64,000 bases of DNA from Phytophthora colocasiae (taxonomy: Eukaryota > Oomycota > Peronosporomycetes > Peronosporales > Peronosporaceae): contig JAGKQI010000048.1 of assembly GCA_018806915.1 (NCBI GenBank), forward strand, positions 186,001-250,000. Direction: 5' to 3'. Below are positions 61,064 through 64,000 of the stretch, piece by piece. The stretch's first letter is position 1; each line of letters starts with the position of its first letter. The position numbers were made by a program, and so were the translations under genes. The notes beneath the pieces are model-generated. The model was not told the origin of the DNA. It did no database searches and saw only the letters and a program-made list of their open reading frames with translations.

Positions 61064-64000
61064 ATGAGCCCAAGCTACGCCGACAACATCGACAAGCTCG
61101 TGGAAGACAACTACTTCCACTGGGAGTTCAACATGCGGATGAAGTTTGCTCGGAAGGGACTGCTACCGCAGATCATCAAGCCCGAGTTCGACCAAGTGAG
61201 TGATCGCTCCACAGCGGAATGGAAGACCAACGATCTGAAGGCACTTGGTGTTATCGCTGGAGACGTGAGTCTCACGTACCAAGTCTACGTCCGTGGAGCA
61301 CTGACTGCCGCTGAGGCGTGGACGATGCTCGAGGAGCACTTCAACAAGAAGACGCTCAAGAACCGGCTTCTCGTCACCAAGAAGTTGAACAACTTCAAGA
61401 TGGAGCCCGGGACCAAGTTCGCTTCCCACGTCGATCAGTTCAAGGAGATCGTCCTCCAGATGGAGACGATCGGTGAGACTCTGGATGAGACTCGCCAGCT
61501 CGTGTTGCTCCTTGGCAGTCTGACGGACGAGTACAAGATGATATGTACTGTCCTCGAGAATACGCCAAACGTGTCGCTGGCCTACGCGATTCAAGCTCTC
61601 TCTGGTGTTCAAGCTTCGGATGAATCGTCATCGGCTCAAGAGAAGGCTTTCGCTACGAAGAAGAAGGACTTCGGGGGCAAGCGTCGCTTTAACGGCAAGT
61701 GCTTCTACTGCAAGAAGCAAGGGCACCGAGAGTTCGAGTGCCGCAAGAAGAAAGCCGACCAAGAACGAGGGCAAGCTGCGCAAGAGGAAGCGTACGACGA
61801 CTTCTCGTTCATGGCTACGAGTGCGATGACCAAGAGTGAATGGCTCGTCGACTCTGGTGCAAGTTCGCACATGACCAGCGTCCGGGACAAGTTTGTGTCC
61901 ATGAAGGAGCTGAAGACGCCAGTCCGCATCACGATCGCGGATGGCTCGAAAATCGACGCAGTTGCAAAGGGCACCGTCGGGTTGAAGCTGATGGACGGGA
62001 AGTGTGTCAAGCTGTCGGATGTCCTGTACATCCCAGAAGTTGAAGGAAGCCTCATCTCGGTGTCGAAGCTGGCCGAGAAAGGAGTCGTCGCCCAGTTCAG
62101 CAAGGACAAGTGTACCTTTCGCTACGGGGACGCTACTGTGATGGAAGCTAAGCGCTGTGGAAATGTCTACAAGCTGAAGACAGTGGGGACGAGGTGTGTC
62201 ATGCTGCAACGACCACTCGTAAGGAGCCATGGGCTGTTGTGCACGCCCGACTCGGCCACATCCCGTTCAAGCGTTATGAGAAACTACTTACCATGGCAGA
62301 AGGAGTGCCTCGCATTACAAAATGGAGTCCCTGGGGACGACGTATGCGCTGGCTGCTGCATGGGCAAGATGAAAGCTGACGACTATCCAAGGCATCCGGA
62401 GAAGGTCGTCAAGAGTGCAGGTGTGTTGAACTGGTGCATACGGACGTGATGGGTCCGATGCAGACGAGGACACCTGGTGGTTGCACGTACGTTGTGACAT
62501 TCATTGACGACTACTCACGTCACGTGACCGTCCACTTCATGAAAGCGAAGTCGGAGGTGCTGTCCAAGTTCAAAATCTACAAGGCAGCGATGGAGAACGC
62601 TACGGGCAAGAGTATCAAGCGTCTGCGTTCGGACAATGGTGGTGAATACACCGGTCGCCAGTTCAAGGCGTTCCTCAACCAGCATGGCATCAAGCATGAG
62701 AAGACGGTGCCATACACGCCTCAGCAGAACGGTCTGGCTGAGCGCATGAACCGGAGCCTCGTGGAGATGGCTCGTTGTCTGCTCTACCATGAGAGCGTCA
62801 ACAAGAAGTGGTGGGCCGAGGCGGTCAACACTGCTGCGTGGATCATCAATCGGATCCCCAACTCGGTGACTGTGAAGACACCGTTCGAGATTGTGCACAA
62901 ATCGAAGCCACAGCTCAGGAACGTCAAGGTGTTTGGTGCTCTTGGCTACGCTCACATCTCCGACGAGAAGCGTCGCAAGTTGGATGCCAAAGCGTTCACA
63001 TGTCGTTTCCTTGGATACGAGGATGGTGTGAAGGGCTACCGAGTCCTCAATGTGTCAACGGGTAAGGTGCAAATCGTTCGCACTGTGAAGTTCATCGAAA
63101 CGACCAATCCCCAGCACCTCATGGTACAGGATGAAGATGAACCAGCAAACCAACGTGCCTGTCGCGAGTGGACAACCGTCCAAGGGTTCAATGGAGATTG
63201 TTCCGGTCGTTGTTGAAGGTGCTGACGTCATTCCACTTCAACGTGACGTGAACAGTCAAATCATCCCTTACGAGTCCACCCATCCCATGATTACTCGTTC
63301 GCGTACTCGTAACATCGACGAAATTGACGATCCTGAAGAGGCTGGCGCAACCAAGAAGCAGATTATCCTGCCGTCAACCACGGGGACCAAGCGTCAGAAG
63401 ATGACACAAGAAAGGGTTAAACCAAGTGGCGAACTGCTCGCACTTGAAGGTGGCCAAGCTATGGCTGCATCGGAGGAAGTCCCCAAGATGTGTACAGAGG
63501 CGACGTCAGGCGAGGACAGCGATGAATGGAAGAAGGCAATTGCAAGTGAATTGGAGTCACTTACTGCAAACAAGACATGGAAGCTGGTACCAAGACCGGC
63601 TCACCAGCGCCCGATCGGATGTCGGTGGGTGTTCGCGTTGAAGCGCAACGAGAAAGGAGAAGTGACCCGGCACAAGGCTCGTCTCGTCGCCAAGGGGTAC
63701 TCTCAGCGTCACGGGATTGACTATGAAGAGACGTACGCGCCAGTGGCATACCTGAATTCGATCCGTGCTGTGCTGGCTAAGTGCTGTGCTGAAGGATTTG
63801 AGATCGAGCAATGCGACGTGGACACGGCGTTCCTGTATGGAAAGCTCGACGAAGAGATTTACATGGAATTGCCTGAAGGTCTGCGTGAGCTCCTGACGAT
63901 GGCCGATGCTGAAGGTGAAGAAGACGTCGTCTGCCTACTCCTGCAAAGTTTGTATGGCCTGAAGCAAGCATCTCGTGTTTGGAACGAGACGATCGATGGT
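61064..64000 (+). pseudogene. Copia 3 gag-pol with multiple frameshifts (3' end outside window)
   Basis: The ATG at 61064 lies within the primer site. Gag runs through NYFHWEFNMRMKFARKGLLP, a UBN2-type core and the knuckle CFYCKKQGHREFEC, followed by the protease WLVDSGASSHMT. Near 62190 the frame changes: the HH-type pre-integrase motif (HARLGHIPFKRYEKLL) is in a second frame. It returns near 62320 for CAGCCMGKMK, and changes again at about 62430, where integrase starts (HTDVMGPMQTR, RSDNGGEYTGRQFK, NGLAERMNRSLVEM). A further shift near 63140 leads into the spacer and reverse transcriptase (GCRWVFALKRNEKGEVTRHK, SLYGLKQASRVWNE), which is open to the window end. No functional polyprotein is possible. 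Confidence 0.88.

Larger units (their letters stand above)
60866..64000 (+). mobile_element. Copia retrotransposon 3 (plus strand), degenerate, runs off the right edge
   Basis: LTR-like segment, tRNA-Met-type primer site overlapping the Gag ATG, then gag, protease, integrase and the start of reverse transcriptase in order on the plus strand. It is related to Copia 2 (same primer site and Gag layout) but carries several frameshifts. It follows the truncated ROCO gene by about 100 bp and may have contributed to the loss of its 3' end. Confidence 0.85.

Overview
The window is best read as nuclear DNA of an oomycete close to Phytophthora. Genes are mostly intron-poor with short 50-92 bp introns. 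Gene starts lie just downstream of oomycete-type initiator/FPR sequences. A large family of BT1 (folate-biopterin transporter type) membrane proteins is arrayed in tandem. The gaps are filled with Copia, Merlin, hAT, MULE, mariner, piggyBac-like and tyrosine-recombinase elements of kinds found in oomycete genomes. The species call is an inference from these features; no search was run.

Layout. 1-9.8 kb is gene-like: a partial mitochondrial-type protein (minus), a large BIG-type Sec7 ARF-GEF whose last exon follows a 70 bp intron, a truncated mariner with Stowaway-like ends, and a 498-residue protein of unknown function. 11.4-13.2 kb holds BT1 gene A. 13.2-18.7 kb is a probable composite mobile unit: a tyrosine recombinase split by one in-frame stop, a CENP-B/psq-like HTH fused to a Ulp1 (C48) protease and flanked by two inverted arrays of the same 19-bp iteron, and a chromodomain protein. 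18.4-23 kb has a tRNA-like sequence, a two-exon SET-domain gene and a convergent intact-looking MULE transposase.

23.7-54 kb is the BT1 cluster, with B, C and D on plus and F, G and H on minus. A, D and G look intact. B carries one frameshift, F has lost its normal C-terminus, H has two frameshifts, and C is split by two transposons and also frameshifted. Between B and C sits a four-level nest: a Copia element, containing a hAT-like element, containing a Merlin element, containing a second Merlin copy that inserted into it and was partly inverted. C is interrupted by an 834 bp hAT-type element, whose near-identical twin lies between C and D, and by a Copia element with identical LTRs. An unrecognised 581-residue gene (E) separates the plus and minus halves.

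54-64 kb contains a piggyBac-like MITE with TTAA flanks, and an ankyrin-ROC (ROCO-type) gene in which each ankyrin repeat is a 99 bp phase-0 exon. Seven of these exons are duplicated again as a 1189 bp higher-order repeat. A degenerate plus-strand Copia element runs off the right edge.

Together the window shows birth and death of a transporter family driven by tandem duplication and recent transposition. The composite unit at 13.2-18.7 kb is the best candidate for something not yet well described.
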